Assembly (NCBI RefSeq): GCF_963678635.1
Contig: NC_087070.1
Span: 2,038,512-2,102,511 of the forward strand
Length of the DNA: 64,000 nt
Source: Symsagittifera roscoffensis
Lineage: Eukaryota; Xenacoelomorpha; Acoela; Convolutidae
Direction of reading: 5' to 3'
Below are positions 21,306-34,494 of the stretch, piece by piece. The first letter of the stretch is position 1; each line of letters opens with the position of its first letter. The translations under genes and the position numbers were made by a program. The notes below the pieces were generated by a model. That model searched no databases. It had not been told where the DNA came from and was given only the letters and a program-made list of their open reading frames with translations.

Positions 21306-23341
21306 CGATTTTTCGCTAATTCGAGGCTTTCTAATTTTTATTATTTCACTTGATAGAGCTGCTTTTTTGCCATGTTCTTGCGAGTGTTTCCGAAGCGCAG
21401 CCTCGCCTCTGTGTAAACCAATGTATTTTAAAGCATAGTTTTTTCATAACCTTTGTGAGTGTGAGCAATAAGACTTAATTATTTTACCCGTACTGCGGGA
21501 AGCATATATACGAGCTCTTCAGCTCTTTATGGCGAACTGCTGCTAACCCTAGATATATAATTTTTTCATGAATATTTTTGGGGCTGGGAAACATTGCCTT
21601 GTGGGGAATCCCTCATGGCAGAAAATCCAAATAAAAAAGGTACATTAGCCAATCTGAAATAGTTTTTCATACCTGGCAACGTTTTGGACAATCAATGTTG
21701 AAGTTTTAATTGGCTGAAAGTTTTCTTATCTTGGCCTTTTCCCACGCGAATAGTCCCCTTGTCTCACACTCATGCCGCGAATGGGGATATAGGCGGTACT
21801 CGAACTTCTAAACTTCTGACCTCCAAAGGTTAACGGAGGATATTGCGGTTTTTTAGGTGCGCGCTACGTCCTCAGAAATAGAAAAGTGGAAATCGGTCAG
21901 CCAAAAATTGGAAATGGCAAAATAGTACCAAGGGGGTAGTTTGGGTAGTCAGTGGGTAGAATCCTTGAGGGGAGGGCGAAAGCTAATTGAATCTTCCTTG
22001 TGCTGTACCAAATATCCTCACCTAATTATTAAATGGCCCTGGCACATATGTGACTTCAATTCAGTTCCATTTCCTGTTTTTTATAAATCCCATTATGGCC
22101 AATACTTGAAATGAATATGTTGGTGATTAAATAAAATTTCAGATGAAGTTGCAATGACTCATTTGGCTATGAATTAGAGATTGTTTTATGAATTAGAGTA
22201 AATGCGATGTTTGTTCACATCAATTCATCCTCTAGCCCAATATTGTTCAATCAATCATACTTTTTTTGTCAAAATCAGCCTGAACAAAGTTGAAGAATCT
22301 AAACCAACAATCAAAAGCTAGGGGTTACAGAAAGAGAACTGAAAGTTCCTATAGTTGACCTTTTGCGCCTGGATAAGTGGTTGATCTGATGAGAACACTC
22401 AGTCAAAGTGCTTTGAGTTTGGTTGAACTTGTCAGATATATCAAATTGGCTTTGAAAGGGCCATAAGTAATTGTTACTTTTTGATGGAAAATATATGCCA
22501 AAGAAGCGATATGAAAACTATTTTTATTAGAATGTAATTACGAGTGAGTTTTTTTTGGGAAGGCAATAAAGTTAGTTTCATAAAATTTGCCCGAAGATAA
22601 GATTTAAAAAAAAACAGCGAAGTTCAAAACAGTTTAGTCGCTATATGCATTTCGACCTTGTTGTTTACCAATAATTTAAACCTTTTTGATCCTGTTTTGG
22701 CTCAAATTTCCTTCTACTATAGAGCTTGAGTTTTTCATATCCGGATTATTTAATATTTAGAAGCAGCCTGAGAATAACAGTCGATTTGTTTACCGGTGAT
22801 TGCTGTGACGCTTGATGTCTTCTTAACAACTTTTGGAAAAACTAAGCATGGATTGAAGGATTTCGAGTTCATAGTTTTTTACTTTGCAAGACCCCAAGGG
22901 CAAACTGGTCTCAGCCAAATTTACTATTAAACGTTTCGTTTCTGTTTAATACCTACCGAAAGGGGCTTGTTATAAAGTACCATACTAGGTACTATACGAC
23001 GGAATTGGGATGAAAACTCGCTTTTATCGCCGTATTTTACGTATTATCAAATCCTTACCACTGCCCCAAACCAACTGACTCAAGAAGGTTCTTAAATTTT
23101 CAACCTGCTTTACAGCTCCTACTTTTTTACCGAGCAGTTGATGAATAGGTTGAATTGAAATTCATCATTACTGGAAAATTGTTTTTTTTTTTCGCCGGGG
23201 GTATCTTGTTAAAATAGGTGAAATTCTACCATTCGTCAATCCGAGAATGTACTGTCTGATATTTTCTACTCTATTCAAGTCTTATCACTCTTGCGAGAGC
23301 AAGTGTCTTATCGGCGGGTGCTAAGACGTTTCTTCGGTAAT

Positions 23342-23421
23342 ATGTTTTCTTGCTAATACCCTATGTTTTCTTGCTAATACCCTAGCTAATACCCTAATAT
23401 GTTTTCTTGCTAATACCCTAG
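23342..23421 (+). repeat. 21-bp tandem repeat
   Basis: The unit ATGTTTTCTTGCTAATACCCT is repeated twice in tandem and a third time after a partial copy (GCTAATACCCT). Confidence 0.9.
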
Positions 23422-25714
23422 TCAGCGAAGTTGTTTTCTGAAAGATTCTTTCAGGCTACAGCGTGTAACTGGTGCGAAATAAAAAAAAACAACAATTTTC
23501 TGATTATCGTTTTTCTGTTTGTTTGTCAATTTACTTCACAGCGCACGGACTCTTATGCGTTATTTTTTAAACTTTATTAAACCCCCCTTTTTTATCTTTT
23601 AAAAAGAGAGGTTAACTTAGTTTTTTTTGTTTTGTGCTAAGTTAACTTCGATTGCGGTTGTTACTATTGGTTTCTGCCAATGAGTCTTGCGCCTGTTTTT
23701 ATTTATCAGCTGTCTGATAATTGAATGCGAAACACCAATTGACGACAATGTGTTTTTTTTGTTAAATTGTTTCGAAATCTTAAAGTTAGATAAAAGCTTC
23801 TTCCTGTCGAAATCTGGTAAATGATTTTTTCAAGTGAACACTAAGATATGTTCCGCTTCGCTTCTGTGTGAAAGGTATCACATTTAATTTATTGCTAAAC
23901 AACAAGGTTGAATCATCACCGTGTATTGCAGAATGAACCTAATTTGACTAAAAGGGTTTGTAATTATTTTTGTAATTGAAATGTACTTTTTATTTTTTGT
24001 GGATACAATTTTTAAAACATTTTTTTTATCAACTCCCACTTTGCCTTATCAATTGTTTCTGGATTCAATTTTTCCTGTCAATGCGCATTAAACTTAATCG
24101 ATTTGGGAAGAGGGATTAAGTACTTAAAAGCAACCAAGAGCTTACGTTCAATTATTTGAACTGAATCCAAATGCTAGGAGTCATGTTTCTATTTTAACCA
24201 TTTCTATTTTGGTCGATATTGCTTTACCTGTGCTCTGCTTGAAAGTGGCTGATTTTCAACAGGTTGAATATTTTTGACGCCTTAAATTGAAGCTGTAAAT
24301 GAGAACTGTTTACCTTGTATTTAGTTCTACCTCTAATTTGCGAGGAAACTTGATAAATCTGAAAAGACGATTTATATCTATGTTTGAACTTTTGGCAGTT
24401 ATATTGTTGAAATTACACTACGATGATTTTCGAAATATCTGATTATCGTCGACAGATTTGTGCTGGGATGCCTGAAATTTAAGAACGCAGAATTTCACTC
24501 AAACGGTTGAAAGAGGACCCCTTTTGGGAGAAAATTTTAAAAGGTTTCTTGTCTTACCGAAAGGGATTTCAACAGTTTTTCATTTAAAACGAGACGGCTG
24601 TTGTCTGATCGAATGCAAAACACCAATTATGTTTTTCGTCAATATGTTTTTCGTCAATATGTTTTTGTTCTCTTTGTTAGTTTTTGGATGTTCCAAAATT
24701 GTTTTGATTACAAGTTTTGGCTTGAAACTGTCACTGTTCCAATCGTTTTTGAATTCCTGTTTTTTTTGAAGTTTTTATAAAAATCGAAAAACTTAAATGA
24801 AAAAATATTAAAAATCTGGAGCAATGAAAATTTTAGAGATAAATACTTTTTGTCTGGGCTCAAGTTTCCGAGTTTTTGGGCTTTTTTCATTTCCCGCACC
24901 TGCTAAGTTTTACTTGACAAATTTCACAGTGTCTCAGTTATATTTCATTTGCGATCTTGTAATCGGAAACTAGTTTTTTCCCCGGAAACGATTTTTCTTA
25001 CAAATATCTGCATAAAATACTGCTCTTACAAAATTTTGTACATTCAACTTCATGAGAGTTCAAAAAAACTACCTTGTAGTTCATCGGAGGTACGAAAATA
25101 TTTCGGCTGATATTTGTCGGCTGAGTTTCCATTTTTTCACTTGCAATTTCGATTATTTGGTACGCTTTTTAGCAGCCTTTTTTTCAAACTTCTGTATGTT
25201 TTTGTGGGATTGAGTCGTAAAAACTTTGATTATCAAAATTGTATAGCTTTATAACTTTTTATGACAACAGTTTTGTTTTCGGCTTAAGAGGGATCGATCT
25301 AAGGGAAGGGTCCATCCTGTTTTCTTAATATGGGTTGGGTTTTAATAAAAGGTCAATTATAAGCAGTTTGGAAATTCAATGCGCTTCAACCTGATCCATT
25401 TTTTGCTTCGAAAGTTGAAAACTTCAATTTTTTTGGTTTCACTGTTTTCCAATTCGAGTTACTAGCTTTCCGTTCATTTTCCGTCTGCAAGGTTGCAGTT
25501 TTGTGTTTATGTGGTATCGAATATGGCGCGAAGATCGGCTTCGCCTTTATGCAGAAGTTGTTCACGCTCAGATATGTTTTTTTTTGCATTTAGACGTTTG
25601 GTTTTTTTTCAAGTTCAGTTCATTTCATTTGTTAAAAGGAAGGCAAACTCCACTAAAATGCCTTTTGTGGCTGCTCTTTATAACTTTTTGAGACAAAGGT
25701 AGTAAATTAGTTCC

Positions 25715-25929
25715 AAGTTGGGTTTTAGTTGGGTTTTAATAAAAGGTTCACCAGGGTAGACGTCAAGCGGGCAATTATTATGCCCTTGGTCTATCCTCTT
25801 CAGATATGTTATACAAAATGTCAGATAAATTCAATGATGACTATTAAAAATGTGTTTCTTCATTTTCTGTATTTTTGCATTCAATTGTCTGAAGAAATAA
25901 ATTCTTTCTTTCTTTCTTTCTTTCTTTCT
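25715..25929 (+). repeat. Possible 3' tail of a LINE/SINE ending in (TTCT)n
   Basis: A non-AT-biased stretch from about 25740 ends in TGAAGAAATAAA followed by (TTCT)7 at 25902-25929, the layout of a retroposon 3' end with a microsatellite tail. The leading GTTGGGTTTTAATAAAAGGT also occurs at about 25329. The microsatellite is certain; the retroposon call is tentative. Confidence 0.4.
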
Positions 25930-26225
25930 AAGTAATTTTAAACATAACTTATCAAAAAAAATTTCGACTTCCTTCTCTTTTTCTCTTCACTATATTGTAT
26001 TGCGATGTTTGTGTTAAATAGCTAGTGTTCCGAATCTCCGCTTCGCCTTTTTGTAAAATTTCGGCATTTATTCTAGCTATTACCATCATATTTGTTCTTC
26101 ATAAATAACCTTGTAAAACCACTCAATACACCATAAAAAAGATGCTCATGTGATGTGTGTGAATAGAATGAAGTAGTCGTTCCAAACGTTATTTGGCTAT
26201 GTAATAAATATCTGTTTGTATTTAG

Positions 26226-26977
26226 GTGCTAAATACGACATGGCTATCGACATGTGGTCATTTGGCTGCATTCTTGCCGAACTCTACACCGGAATCCCCA
26301 TTTTCCCAGGAGAAGACGAGGGCGATCAGCTTGCCTGTATAATCGAACTACTCGGCATGCCATCACAGAAGCTCATAGAACAGTCGAAAAGAGCCCGCAA
26401 CTTCATTAGCTCCAAGGGATACCCCAGGTACTGCAGCGTCACATTACAGGACGACCAGGTTGTCTTAGGACCTGGAAAGTCTAAGCGCAACAAGATCAGA
26501 GGAACCCCAGGGTCCAAGTCATGGGGAAAAGCGCTGAAAGAGTGTGACGACCCAGTTTTCATAGACTTCCTAAAAGGTTGTCTTCAGTGGGATCCAGAGA
26601 AAAGATTCCAGCCCTCCCAGGCCTTCAGACACGACTGGATCCGCAAACGTACTGTAAGACCTGGCGATGAACCAACTAGTCACGGGGTCAGCAATGGTCA
26701 CATGTCGCATAGTCAGACAAACAACAAAATGTCTTACTTGTCAACAGGTCAAATTGGGGCAAATAAGCAGAACTCAAGTTCAACGATGACCTTGAACATC
26801 GCTGGAATGACTAACGGAGTCACAGGGGTAGCTGTGCCGGCAGCGATGGGCGACACGAAGTTGACGGCGTCTTCAGGTCGTATCGCGAACAGTTTCAATG
26901 ACATATCGAATATCAGTCAACAACACAATTCACATTCGAACGCGCTGCCAAAAATATCTTCATTCCACAAAAACTGA
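26226..26977 (+). CDS. Dyrk2: DYRK2-like kinase, final coding exon
   Basis: Continues the kinase in phase 1: residues 489-738, total protein 738 residues. It holds subdomain IX ([12 protein letters not shown]), the DYRK-typical [20 protein letters not shown], the CMGC insert with YPRYC, and subdomain XI ([20 protein letters not shown]). The kinase domain ends near residue 630. The last 108 residues are Ser/Asn/Gly-rich and poorly conserved in type. The stop TGA at 26975-26977 is followed by a second TGA. The long single exon after one intron is a compact gene structure. Exons 1 and 2 join without a frame change, supporting a working gene. Confidence 0.96.
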
Positions 26978-29900
26978 TGATCACATATTTGGTCACGCTC
27001 CAAAATTTATTCCTCACTTGTTAAGCTGGGCTTGAATTGAAAGAAAAAAACTGTGTAGATAGCTTGAATGTGATCGAATTTGTTCGCGTTTTTTATGTGT
27101 CACAAGTCTCGATATGTTCATTTTCATTTCTTCGAAGGACTAACTCAGTGCTTAAAGTTTTTAAGAATTTAGTGTTATACAAGACATTGAATGTCTTGAA
27201 ATTCCAACCAATTTGTGCTTAAATCCCTAATTGTCACCTCAAAGTTTTCTAAAAAGGAATTATATCTGGATGTCCTGTTTAAACTTTGTTTGCAAATAAA
27301 TAGTTCAGAAATATTGGAATAATTATTTGTAATTAAAAATGAGCGTAGTTTCATTGTAAATGAATTAACTGCAATTTTATTTCTGCCTGAAAGCATCCCC
27401 TGCCCACTAATGAAGTTGTAAAGAAATAATTGGTTGCTGCTTAAATATTCTGTGCTGCATGTAAAATTCGAACCACCTGCCACGCCATGAAAATTTTGAA
27501 GTCATGAATTTTTTAAGGAATATTTGAATTTTTTGCAGATGGTTCTGTTTTACCGCCACTTATTAAAACTGAAAGGGCTTTGATGTATGGTTTGACGTAT
27601 GTACTTGGCAAAAATAGACAACTTGAAGTCTTGTTGGTGCGTTAATGGAACCAATAATCAATTTGGATTATTTTGCTATGCTTTCAGTTTCCCTCAAATT
27701 ACAAATTTTACGCAATTAAAGAATTTTTTTGAACTGAATCTCTTCTCAAACAGAGAAATCAATAAAGCGAAAACACTCGTTGATGAGCTCGATATGCAAT
27801 GTAAATTTTACTTATTGATAGAGATTTCTTGCTGGTATAGCGGGTGGGTATCAGTTAACATTGAATGGTTCAAGTTCATCTATGCCACTTTTGGCGTGTT
27901 TTGAGATCGGGAACTTAATAACAAGAGTGGTTCGCTCGAAACTCGGTTACGGAACCAAATTAAATTGTTAGATGCTTTGTCAACACGACATATGGAGCTA
28001 GTTAAGTGGTCATTGTTGTTGCATAACATGTCATTCGATCTGGTATTGAGTCATCCTCGGAAAGTTGTAGGGATCATTTCATCGACATATTTTGACCTCC
28101 TAAATGTTTTATACTTAATTACAAATCAAGGCCATCCGCCCAAAATTTTTTGTGAATTGGTTGCTCGACAAATAATCCAAATTTTTGTATGTTTTGCGTC
28201 GGCTCTTTTAAGTTTGACACATGAGTTGTATTTGACGTTCAATTAAGTTCACGTCGAGGTTAAGGATTGTAAATGTTTATTGAAAATACATAGACGGCAT
28301 CATAAGACAAATGCTTTATATCGGATTGTAGCAGTTGATCCTAGCTAGCCTGCAGGCATGTTGACTGCGCTTATTGACAATGAAAACGAAATTACAGAGT
28401 GATTAGGCTTATAAATACACCTGCTATTTCTGGAGCAGTTTCAAGCAAGAATGAAATCAAAGCAAATATGAATTTGACTGCTTTTCGGTTGACTTGATGG
28501 ATCACGATATCTACATACCTACAACGCCCTTAAAATAGAAAGTAGTTCTATAAAATATTTCGAAAAAAGGGCCCTAAATGTGTTTAGAGAGAACTCAAAA
28601 ATCCATATAGCCAAACAAAAACCTAAACAGCAGAGGGAAATGTATTAATGGAATCAAGTAAGTAAGATTAAAATGACTCACGTCTATTTTTTCAGGAATA
28701 TTTTATTGATTGAGACTTTGTAAAAAAAAAACTAACCCTGCTTGAGAACATTGGGTTATTTATTAAATAACTGAAGTCCGCTGGGAAATCTAAAAAATAT
28801 ATATATTTTTTCAAAACCAAATTCATGCACATTTATTTGAACCATTTGCAATTTTGTTCTTTGAGCAATTTGCCTTGCATTTACCAAATGGAGTTGAAGG
28901 AAAACTGAAAAAGTATCAGAAAACAAATTTGAGCGTGAAAATCTTTTCGCTAACTTTTTTTTTGCCGAAACACGTAGCAAAAAAGTCACACGACCTAACA
29001 GAGTGAAACTGACTAGTTTGTTGAAGCTGAAACGTTCGTCAGCTTATTGTTTTTCTGCAAATTTAGTTTTCTGAACTTTCCAAAATTGGAATAAAAATTG
29101 CATGAATACATTCGAAAAAAAGCAAGTTGAACAAGTATAGCAGGTTGTTTCAAAATTATTCCGTTTTTTGTTCCTGGTTTGATGATAATTTAGGAAGTCT
29201 CGATCGAAATAGTAAATCAAGTCTTTTCAACAACAGTCATTCACAAAAAATGAAAACATTTTTCATCGATAGAATGAATTTTTTTTTGAAAACTTGTTTT
29301 CCTTCGAGTCACGACTTAAAAAGCTATAATATGTTACATTAATCGACCTCTTCAGCTTTGAACCGATTTGCTTTGTTGTAACCGATTTTGCTTGGAAAAA
29401 AAGCAAAATATATCATCAACTTCGAGACAAAGTTCCTCCACTCTTTGTAGTCGGAATAAACATAGATTCGTGAAAAGAATTTCGTAAATACGCTTCGAAA
29501 AAAATCAATGAGGATTTTTCGCGGTTTGACTTTTGATTACACATGCGGAGCATAGTATTACCATGCATTTTTTCTCCAACCTAAAACCCAAATAAAAGTG
29601 CTTGTTAGGTGACATTTTTGGTATATTTCTATTTACTGCTTTATGCCTAAATAAGCATAGGCAATTTAATCGCATATGTTGCAGTGATTTTAGTGTTAGT
29701 TCATGTTTGAAAAAAAAAACAGGTATTATGAAAGTTTGTGGTGTTTGTGCCACATCCCTAAATTCCATTTTAGGCTATGATTTACTACTGGTGACAACAA
29801 CGCCTGCGTGGCCCATTTGCATGACTTGAACTTACTGTGAGACAACAATTGAAAGAGTTATAGAGAATGAAAACATACGTTCCAAGGAGAAAATGTTTGA

Positions 29901-30174
29901 GAAAGTCAATCTGTAAACGCTTAGTTTGATACATACATAAACAATTGTAGTCAACCTTTTAATAAATCTATTTGACCACTGTAAACTTCAACAAGTTTTC
30001 TTGGTTGATAAAACTTTGTAAAATCTTTCGAGAGATCAGCAATAGGGATCTCCTTGATTTCAGTATACCCTCTCTGCCTAAAACTTTTTTTCTCTAGTCT
30101 TCTGAAATTTGAGGAATACAGGCTTGCGAACAAAGTAATCCGAATGTAAGTTCCTCCCATCTGCACCCCAGCTG
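26978..30174 (+). other. 3' UTR and intergenic DNA
   Basis: AT-rich with no convincing ORF. The first AATAAA after the kinase stop is at 27295-27300 and is a candidate poly(A) signal. A partial copy of the hairpin lead of the satellite family (ACAGGTATTATGAAA, near 29718) is present. I see nothing else that can be supported. Confidence 0.5.
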
Positions 30175-30417
30175 GTCAAGGCCAGGGGCAATGGTTCTGA
30201 CTTTATCAAATCATAAGAACTAATTCAAACGAAATGAAAGTCACCACCGGGAACCCGTTCTACCTTTCCGAGGTAGCAGTGGTGGTCATGACGCTACAAT
30301 CTGCACAATTTTGCTTATTGATTGTATGCACCGGGATAACGCCAACATGATTTGGTGGCTTGGGCATTGGCCTTGCTTTGACTCACGAATATCGGTGCTT
30401 CACATAACAGTGATTGA
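30175..30417 (-). other. Likely 3' UTR of the LINE
   Basis: About 240 bp of more balanced composition downstream (on the minus strand) of the zinc-finger ORF. It has no ORF and no clear poly(A) or microsatellite end, so the LINE boundary is uncertain. Confidence 0.35.
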
Positions 30418-31250
30418 TCATTGACTTTCTAACCGAGCACCGATAAGAGCGAGCGGACACGTAAGCACCTCATCACCTGTGCTAGTGTCTTGGTTTGATG
30501 CGAAGGATTGCCGACTCAGTTGCGGTGCTGAGACGGTCGGTTCTGATGCGCTGATCAGTTTCACATGCGGATTGCAGTTTTGCATGCGTTTTGTCCAACC
30601 GCTGACATAGACGTAAGTTTTGTTACAGTCGGACAGAGGGCAGTCGAATTTACCCTTTTTGGACCCCCCGTCGCTGGGCTGCTGGGGGATCTCTACAGTT
30701 CTTTCAATTCCTTTAATAGTCACAGTTCTTTCAATTCCTTTATCAGTTACAGTTCTTTCAATTCCTTTATCAGTTACAGTTCTTTCAATTCCTTAATCAG
30801 TTTCAATTTTTTCAATTTCACTAGCGGTGGTCTGGACCGAGGGTTCTGAATGATTATCTCTGAGATGCCTGTACATCTCTTTTTTGCTATGAAACATTCT
30901 ACCACAGTTTTCATTAGCGCATTGAACTGTTTGCGACCTTTTGTCGATAGCATTTGCCTTAAAATCCGCACCGTCTGTGAACTTAAGTTTGGTTGTCGGA
31001 TTGTGCAACCAGTTATCCTGGTCACACTTAGTCTTGAGCCAATGGTTGTCAAGATCAGCTATATGCTGCCGAATCCAATCTTTTTGCCAAATTTTAGCAA
31101 CTTCAAGTAGATCATTCAAGCTATCGACCCCGATGTTTTTAAAGGAGGCATACAGTTGAGCCCTTCTCCTGCATAGTTGAACCCTTCTCCTGCATAGTTG
31201 ATGTGCGACTGGCTTTGTTTTTACTTTTTTATTCAATTCCTTTTTCATTT
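30418..31250 (-). pseudogene. C-terminal C2H2 zinc-finger tail of a LINE ORF2
   Basis: Two minus-strand ORFs in one frame, 31248-30793 and 30723-30418. The first has a classical C2H2 finger, VQCANENCGRMFHSKKEMYR then HLRDNH (C-x4-C-x12-H-x4-H). The second has FDCPLSDCNKTYVYVSGW with matching C-x4-C spacing but a degenerate His pair. Between them lies a 9-residue tandem repeat; the TAA at 30795-30793 inside one repeat copy splits the ORF. It follows directly after the RT thumb/connection region on the same strand, so it belongs to the same ORF2. Fingers at the C-terminus of a LINE protein probably bind RNA or target DNA. Confidence 0.7.
30697..30804 (-). repeat. 27-bp coding tandem repeat, four units
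   Basis: Four units of 27 bp encode VTDKGIERT on the minus strand. The period is a multiple of three, so the repeat grew within a coding frame. One unit carries the TAA that ends the upstream ORF. Confidence 0.9.
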
Positions 31251-32720
31251 CTAGCTTCTAGCGTGAGACACATTCTTTTAGCGCGGTGTATAACCGCTTC
31301 TAAGCTACCAAGATCTGTGCATCTGATTACAAGGGTCTCTAAGCCGTATAGCAGGACACGCTTTAAGAATGCCTGAATGAGGATACCCTTGTTCCTTAGT
31401 GTCAACCTTTTAGACACCAAGGCCGGTCTAAGACGTAACATTGCTATTCGTGTCTTAGAAATGCGAGCGCTGATAGATTTGTCGGCGCTCCCATCTGATG
31501 CTATGATGCTGCCGAGGTTCCCAAAGTGATTAACCTATTCTACCTGCTCACTGAGTACGTTGGTTGGAACTATAGTATTGTCTTTGGTGTTAATTACAAT
31601 ACTTTTAGTTTTCTCGACAGAGATTTCTAATTGAGCCAATCCAAAAGTTTTGCCATCTCATTCAGCGACTTGGTAGCATTTGCCCGGTTGTCAGAGATCA
31701 AAGCCAGATCATTAGCGTATGCAAAGTTTCTTCTCTCTCCACTGGTCTTACTTAGGAGGAAGTCAAAACGGATGATAACAACAGTGGGCCTAAAACGCAC
31801 CCTTGCCTCACCCCCGGCTCACTGCAAAGGTGTTATCCTTATCAAGCTTGCCGATGGGTTTGGCGTGGAGCGCTTCAACCAAACTGATGATATCTCCTGG
31901 GATTCCAAAATCCCTTAGGGAGATAAACAGCACTTCCCTATCAATTGAATCAAAAGCCTTCTTCAGGTCGATGAAAGTCATACAAAGAGGTTGATGGTTT
32001 TTAATCCTTCTTTGCAGCAAACATCTAATTGCCAAGATAGCTTGGCCCGTTGACCTGTGGCTTCGGAACCCAAATTGATAAGGTGAGATCTTGGGCAGCT
32101 GCTTATTCACCCTATTTACAATCACCTTTGCCAACACTGCCAACTCGGCCAAGAAGGAAAATGCTCCGGTAATTGTTCGGTTCTGCTCTGCTTTCTTTCT
32201 TGAACAGATTGAGTACTGCTGCGTCCCTCCAAATTTGGGGAACTTTCCCCGGATTAAGCCAGATATCAGTGAAAATCTTTTTGAGAGGCTTGAGAATTTT
32301 ATCCTCGAGCAATTTAAAAAGGTCACTGGTGATCTGACTCTCACCGGGAGCCTTGCCCGTGTTGATTTATCTCAAGGTTTGTAGTACCTCTGCTCCTTTA
32401 GGAGGTCCACTATCTGCACCTGGAAGTGAGCTTTCAACAAACTTTTCACTCGCCGGTCTGTTCGTAAACAGATTTTCATAATACCTTTGAAACTTCACAT
32501 CACTGACTTTTCCTTTGCTCCTTCTCTCCAACCATATCAGGCGAACACTCCTAAGAGTCTCTTTCAACATCTTAAGCGCTTCACGCGGCGTTTCTCCGAG
32601 GACGTGCTTGTCTTGAAATCCTTCCAGGCTGCTCTCTAACATCTCTTTTTGGGCAAACTTCCTCAACTTGTTGCACTTCAAGGTTAGCCTTTTTCTTGCC
32701 GCAACCAATTCGTCAGTTCT
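31229..32720 (-). pseudogene. LINE reverse transcriptase (decayed)
   Basis: Reading on the minus strand: fingers (ILKPLKKIFTDIWLNPGKVP and NNYRSI), then QFGFRSHRSTGQAI, then palm motif FIDLKKAFDSIDREVL with the first catalytic Asp. The YxDD box is at 31720-31709 and reads YAND, so one catalytic Asp is replaced by Asn. The C-terminal segment KRVLLYGLETLVI lies near 31340. Frame changes occur near 32350 and between 31808 and 31441. The RT motif order and the adjacent APE-type endonuclease place it in the CR1/Jockey/I-like LINEs. It is clearly inactive. Confidence 0.9.
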
Positions 32721-32725
32721 GTTGT

Positions 32726-33850
32726 TTAGAACCTGCTGTTTGTGTACACTTCTCGTTTTTTAAAAACCAAACGTTGTTCAGTATTTAAATACTCAAAGAA
32801 TGTACCCTCTTTTTCCTGAGATTCCGGAACCGGTAACCTGGCATGGACATTGCACACCAACTCATTACACATGGAGTCAGTGTGGGACAAGTGGTTATCT
32901 GATGTTAGGAACGAGCGACCTTGGGCCAATTTCAGACAGGTATTGATTTTGGACCGTAGTCCAGGGGACTTCCTTTTTAAGCTTTTTCTGAGAAAGCTTT
33001 CACCATCAAACGCCTTTTTGCCTGGTTCTTTCGGAGGTAAGACCACACCTACAAGCTTAGCAAGATCTGAGTGATGCCCGGCACTACCTCCCCAGCTGGC
33101 TCTCATATCTCTCCAGACCGTGTCCCGATCGGACAAGATATAACCGATGACTGCACCTGAGCATCTGGGGTGACACCACGTTATAAGCCTACTTAAAGGT
33201 TTCTTGAATAACGTGTTGACGATATTTAAATCGTGTCGAGCGAAACTCCAGCAATTTCTCACCGTTTGAATTTGTTTTTTAGTCGGCAGACCAGGCACCA
33301 GCTAGTGGTCTCAATTCGGTCAATTGCTCCTTACTGATTCAAATCACCTAATATCAGAGTATGAGATCCAACTTTACGGCTGGGGATACCGTCTTTCATT
33401 ACTCTGAAGAGATCAGCGTAGAAGCAATCAACCCGCTTTCTCATCATCAGGGTTAGTGGGGCTGTAACAAACGACTATTTTAAACGTCTCCTTATTGATG
33501 CGACTTCTCAACCAGGCTACCATAATTCGATCACTTTGGCACCTATGCCTGGTTAGTTTCATTTTCAACGAATTGAAAATGAGTGCAACCCCGTTTCTAC
33601 CTTTTCTCTCGGGGTCCCTCGCGCACACAATAGTGTACTTTCTACCAAGATCAGAGACTCCGTCGCTATTCAGCGGGTCTCGCATAATCCCAGGGCATCA
33701 AAATGCCGCTCAAGCTTCAGTTGTTCTAAATCGACACTTTAATTCCTTTAATGGTCATACAATTCCAATGTCCAAACTTCCACGGTTGCTGCTTAACCAA
33801 AACATTGTTTCGGGCCGGTCGCTGCTGTTTCCAATTGGTTTCTTTCATTG
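32726..33850 (-). pseudogene. LINE apurinic-type endonuclease (decayed)
   Basis: N-terminal part, about 33800-33428: a W-N then LGLCET-like lead, GRNGVALIFN and IVVCYSPTNPDDE. Then LILGDLN near 33340, and the C-terminal part 33298-32726 with LITWCHPRCSGAVIGYILSD and a GHHSDL segment in place of the usual SDHxLV. This is the exonuclease-endonuclease-phosphatase fold used to nick target DNA. Several frameshifts and stops break it. No ORF1 is evident upstream. Confidence 0.8.
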
Positions 33851-34494
33851 GTTTGAATGTAGGTAGTTTTTCTACAGGTATGGCTTACTAGACCTTATTA
33901 CCCAACCTCTGTTAACCACCGAGTAGGCGTTTTGCACTTCAGTCGTTAGCCGCGTACAGACGTGTCTGGTGCCCGAGATCCATCGCTAGGAGGTGACTGT
34001 TTGACTTTAGATCCCAATCCGAATGTATAAAAGTATCTCAGCGGACCACGACGCACTTAGTGCGTCCCATAGCTATCCTAGCCATGCCGAGAATGAGCTG
34101 GACAATCTTGCTACCTGATTACTAAAAGCGAGCGTGTAGTGCATACGACATCCCACCTTACGTGATCAGCTTGAATCCAAACGGGCAGCACTCCTATTCA
34201 ATCCCAATCTTTAGCCCTTAATCATCATAGATAACCACAGGGATAACACGAGGTCTCTGGCTTAGACCGAAGAGCATAGCTCATGCACTACTTAGACAGG
34301 AACCTCGTATCGCCAGCTGACCTTCCCCTATTTAGGTAACTATAGAACATAGCTACCGCTTTTGAGGGAAGAGGGTCCCTAAAACTCAGTTTAAAATAAG
34401 TTTTTTCACACGACTATGCAAGCATAGACCTTCGCCGAACACGAAGCCGTACAGGGTGTTAACCTAAGCGTACGGGAAACCTGCCACTTGTCGG
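33851..34494. other. Region upstream of the LINE, no gene seen
   Basis: Balanced composition and no long ORF on either strand. It might be decayed 5' LINE or other retroelement sequence. A short GATAACCACAGGGATAAC string resembles a 28S rRNA motif, but nothing around it fits. Confidence 0.35.

Larger units (their letters stand above)
20413..26225 (+). other. Intron of the DYRK2-like gene (5.8 kb, GT-AG)
   Basis: Donor CTTG|GTTAGT and acceptor ATTTAG|GTGCTA join codon-perfectly (ILG|AKY). The intron holds no gene. It contains a tRNA-like sequence, short tandem repeats, a TTCT microsatellite, and scattered short strings of the form GCTTCGCCTNTNTG near 21400, 23850, 25537 and 26037. Confidence 0.92.

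Noticed and set aside
27599-28246. ORFs of 93-101 codons downstream of the kinase
   Set aside because: AT-rich composition, no homology signal and no splice or start context.
30697-30804. CRISPR-like repeat array
   Set aside because: Units are directly adjacent without spacers, encode an in-frame peptide repeat, and the genome is eukaryotic.
34210-34240. GATAACCACAGGGATAAC as 28S rRNA
   Set aside because: A short match only; flanking sequence does not resemble conserved rRNA helices.
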